A DNA stretch of 7,562 nt from an uncultured Collinsella sp. Its GTDB lineage: Bacteria > Actinomycetota > Coriobacteriia > Coriobacteriales > Coriobacteriaceae. Positions 5,648-7,562 of the stretch are shown here, in pieces. The notes under the pieces were generated by a model. It searched no databases. It was given only the letters and a program-made list of their open reading frames with translations, and had not been told where the DNA came from. A program made the position numbers and the translations under genes. The stretch spans positions 1 to 7,562 of the forward strand of contig CABSBK010000045.1 of the NCBI GenBank assembly GCA_902475865.1, read 5' to 3'. The stretch's first letter is position 1. Each line of letters starts with the position of its first letter.

Positions 5648-6751
5648 ATGAGCGACAGCAAGCATGGGACGTACGAGGACGCCGGCGTCGATACCGCCGA
5701 GGGCGGCCGCGCCGTCGACGCTATTAAGCAGATGGTCAAGGACACCAACCGCCCCGAGGTTATCGGCGGCATCGGTGGCTTTGGTGGCCTGTTCTCGGCC
5801 GCCGCGCTCAAGGATATGGAAGACCCGATCCTGATCAGCGGCACCGACGGCGTGGGCACCAAGCTCGTGCTCGCCCAGATCATGGACCGTCACGAGACGG
5901 TGGGCCAGGACCTGGTCGCCATGTGCGTCAATGACATTTTGGCTTCGGGCGCCGAGCCGCTGTTCTTCCTGGATTACGTTGCCATCGGTCACATCGAGGC
6001 CGAGCACATGGCAAAGATCATCAAGGGCGTGGCCGACGGCTGCAAGCTCGCGGGCTGCGCGCTCGTGGGCGGCGAGATGGCCGAGCACCCGGGCGTCATG
6101 GCCCCCGCCGATTACGACCTCGCTGGCTTTACCGTGGGCGTCGTCGACCGTCCCAAGATGCTCGACCCCGCGAACGTTCGCCCCGGCGATGTGATCCTGG
6201 GTCTACCCTCCACCGGCGTGCACTCCAACGGCTACTCACTCGTTCGCAAGGTCATCGGTGTCGACGGTATCAAGCCGGGCACGCCCGAGGCTGCCGCTAA
6301 GGCCGAGGAGCTGAGCCGTCCGCTCGAGGAGCTCGGCGGTGCTTCGCTGGCCGACGCCCTGCTGGCTCCCACGCGCATTTATGTGAAGCCGATTCTTGAG
6401 CTGCTCCACGGTGGCGCCAACGTTCATGCCATTGCCCATATCACCGGCGGCGGTATTACCGAGAACCTCAACCGCGCGCTCGCCGACGACGTCGATGCCG
6501 TGGTTACCCGCAACGGCGCCGAGATGGGCTGGGACGTTCCGCCCGTCATCACCTATGTGTCGCGTCAGGCCGAGCTCGCGCCCAACGAGGCATGCAAGAC
6601 CTTCAACATGGGCGTCGGCCTGTGCCTGATCGTTGCCCCCGAGGACGAGGCCGCGGTTACCGAGGCCCTGGTCGCGCTGGGCGAGAAGCCGTTCCGCGTG
6701 GGCGAGTGCGTCGAGGGTTCCGGTAAGGTCGTGTACTCCGATGAGCGCTAA
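5648..6751 (+). CDS. purM: Phosphoribosylformylglycinamidine cyclo-ligase (AIR synthetase)
   Basis: PurM uses ATP to close the imidazole ring, converting FGAM to aminoimidazole ribonucleotide, in the cytosol as a dimer. The 367-residue product has the normal family length. Visible landmarks in order: YEDAGVDTAEGGRAV (9-23), GGFGGLF (43-49), the nucleotide-site loop GTDGVGTKL (65-73), VNDILASGAEPLFFLDY, GGEMAEHPG (141-149; many homologues have GGETAE here), LPSTGVHSNGYSLVRK, PTRIYVKP, HITGGG (264-269) and FNMGVG near the C-terminus. The EHPG form of the 141-149 motif resembles actinobacterial PurM. AGGAAGG (5636-5642) lies 5 bases before the ATG. The last 11 bases overlap the start of purN, an arrangement typical of translational coupling. 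A promoter-like element and two leader hairpins precede the gene. Confidence 0.97.
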   Translation: MSDSKHGTYEDAGVDTAEGGRAVDAIKQMVKDTNRPEVIGGIGGFGGLFSAAALKDMEDPILISGTDGVGTKLVLAQIMDRHETVGQDLVAMCVNDILASGAEPLFFLDYVAIGHIEAEHMAKIIKGVADGCKLAGCALVGGEMAEHPGVMAPADYDLAGFTVGVVDRPKMLDPANVRPGDVILGLPSTGVHSNGYSLVRKVIGVDGIKPGTPEAAAKAEELSRPLEELGGASLADALLAPTRIYVKPILELLHGGANVHAIAHITGGGITENLNRALADDVDAVVTRNGAEMGWDVPPVITYVSRQAELAPNEACKTFNMGVGLCLIVAPEDEAAVTEALVALGEKPFRVGECVEGSGKVVYSDER

Positions 6752-7439
6752 CGAGCAGATGGCTGCTGCCGAGGGCCTGGGCTTTGTGCCCTACACCCGT
6801 CCGACCGGCACCGATACGGCCGAGCCGCTTAAGATTGGCGTGCTTATCAGCGGTTCGGGTACCAACCTGCAGGCGCTGATCGACCTGATCGCCGCCGGCA
6901 AGCTCAACGCCTCGATTGAACTTGTGGTGTCGAGCCGTCCTTCGGCCAAGGGCTTGCAGCGCGCCGAGCGTGCGGGCATCCAGACACTCACGCTGTCCAA
7001 GGATGTCTATGCCGACCCCATCGCGGCTGACGAGATCATCGCGCATGAGCTGCTCGAGCGCGGCTGCGAGTACGTGGTGATGGCCGGTTACATGCGCATG
7101 GTGCACACGCCGCTGCTGGCGGCGTTCCCCAATCGCGTGGTCAACCTGCATCCGGCGCTGCTGCCGAGCTTTACCGGTGCCCATGCGATCGACGATGCGT
7201 TTGCGCGCGGCGTCAAGGTGACCGGCGTGACCGTGCACTTTGCCAACGAGATTTACGACAACGGCCCCATCATCGCCCAGCGTGCGCTGGCTGTTGAGGA
7301 GGGCTGGGACGTCGACACGCTCGAGGAGCACATCCACGCGATCGAGCATGTGCTGTATCCCGAGGTCGTGCAAATGCTCGCCGACGGTCGCGTTCACGTG
7401 CTGGAGAGCGGCAAGGTGGCAATTGACCCGGCACGCTAG
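6741..7439 (+). CDS. purN: Phosphoribosylglycinamide formyltransferase (GART)
   Basis: PurN transfers the formyl group of 10-formyltetrahydrofolate to GAR, giving FGAR, the third step of purine synthesis. The 232-residue product contains the phosphate loop GSGTN (38-42), the catalytic Asn135 and His137 in NLHPALLPSFTG, and Asp173 in YDNGPIIAQ. The Asn-to-Asp spacing of 38 residues equals that of E. coli PurN (Asn106, Asp144). The core begins at Lys31, so the predicted protein carries about 30 extra N-terminal residues with no recognised motif. The ATG at 6741 overlaps the purM stop (6749-6751); a weak AAGGT lies 11 bases upstream, so coupling to purM translation is likely. A second in-frame ATG at 6759 (Met7) is possible but has no binding site. 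A strong terminator follows 50 bases after the stop. Confidence 0.95.
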   Translation: MSANEQMAAAEGLGFVPYTRPTGTDTAEPLKIGVLISGSGTNLQALIDLIAAGKLNASIELVVSSRPSAKGLQRAERAGIQTLTLSKDVYADPIAADEIIAHELLERGCEYVVMAGYMRMVHTPLLAAFPNRVVNLHPALLPSFTGAHAIDDAFARGVKVTGVTVHFANEIYDNGPIIAQRALAVEEGWDVDTLEEHIHAIEHVLYPEVVQMLADGRVHVLESGKVAIDPAR

Positions 7440-7489
7440 CGCGTGTAAACAGGTCACCTAGGTTTCTTTGTGACATAAGCAATCGAAAT

Positions 7490-7534
7490 AGCCGCTTGGG
7501 GCATATGGAACCACATGTGCCCCAAGCGGCTTTT
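7490..7534. terminator. Intrinsic terminator after purN
   Basis: An 18-pair stem (7490-7507 with 7514-7531, one T-G pair) encloses the loop GAACCA and is followed by TTTT on the plus strand (7531-7534, the first T being the last stem base). The minus-strand flank reads CTATTTCGATT, so it may also stop transcription entering from the right. It closes the purFMN block. Nothing recognisable lies in the remaining 28 bases. Confidence 0.88.
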
Positions 7535-7562
7535 ACCATCTCTTTGATTTCGGGCTCCTGAT

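Noticed and set aside
6657..7457. A 266-codon open frame on the minus strand opposite purN
   Set aside because: Same explanation: a codon-bias shadow of purM/purN without recognisable motifs.

Overview
The window is a GC-rich chromosomal stretch carrying purine-biosynthesis genes in two blocks with unrelated envelope or accessory genes between them. The best guess is a Collinsella-like member of the Coriobacteriia (Actinomycetota). The basis is strong G/C bias at third codon positions, an Actinobacteria-like PurM (GGEMAEHPG motif), an iron-sulfur type PurF, a class B sortase, and a CmpB-like membrane protein. This placement is inferred from sequence style and was not tested by a search.

Layout: positions 2-106 hold a long, nearly perfect inverted repeat of unknown function. 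It is followed by a rightward block: purE (193-657), a class B sortase with a long basic cytoplasmic tail (694-1698), and a divergent MoaE-like protein (from 1767 to 2183). The block ends at a strong 15-bp terminator hairpin (2219-2254). That hairpin is shared with a convergent leftward gene (2293-3522) for a polytopic membrane protein with a CmpB-type C-terminal half. A roughly 300-base intergenic region then separates this gene from the divergent second block: purF (3820-5490), purM (5648-6751) and purN (6741-7439), closed by an 18-bp hairpin terminator (7490-7534).

The pur genes supply steps of de novo IMP synthesis. PurF makes phosphoribosylamine (step 1), PurN formylates GAR to FGAR (step 3), PurM closes the imidazole ring (step 5), and PurE converts N5-CAIR to CAIR (second half of step 6). 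purD, purL/Q/S, purK, purC, purB and purH are not in the window. purM and purN overlap by 11 bases and are probably translationally coupled. purF and purM are separated by 157 bases that contain competing hairpins, a promoter-like element with a dyad over it, and a strong leader hairpin, so purMN may be expressed partly independently of purF.

The most unusual items are: the 105-base hairpin upstream of purE, whose apex is the exceptionally stable mini-hairpin sequence GCGAAGC and whose internal loop can form tandem G-A pairs; a MoaE homologue that has lost several active-site residues and has no MoaD nearby; a sortase placed directly behind purE; and a roughly 36-residue insertion in PurF. 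No CRISPR array, tRNA, rRNA, transposase or recognisable defence system is present.
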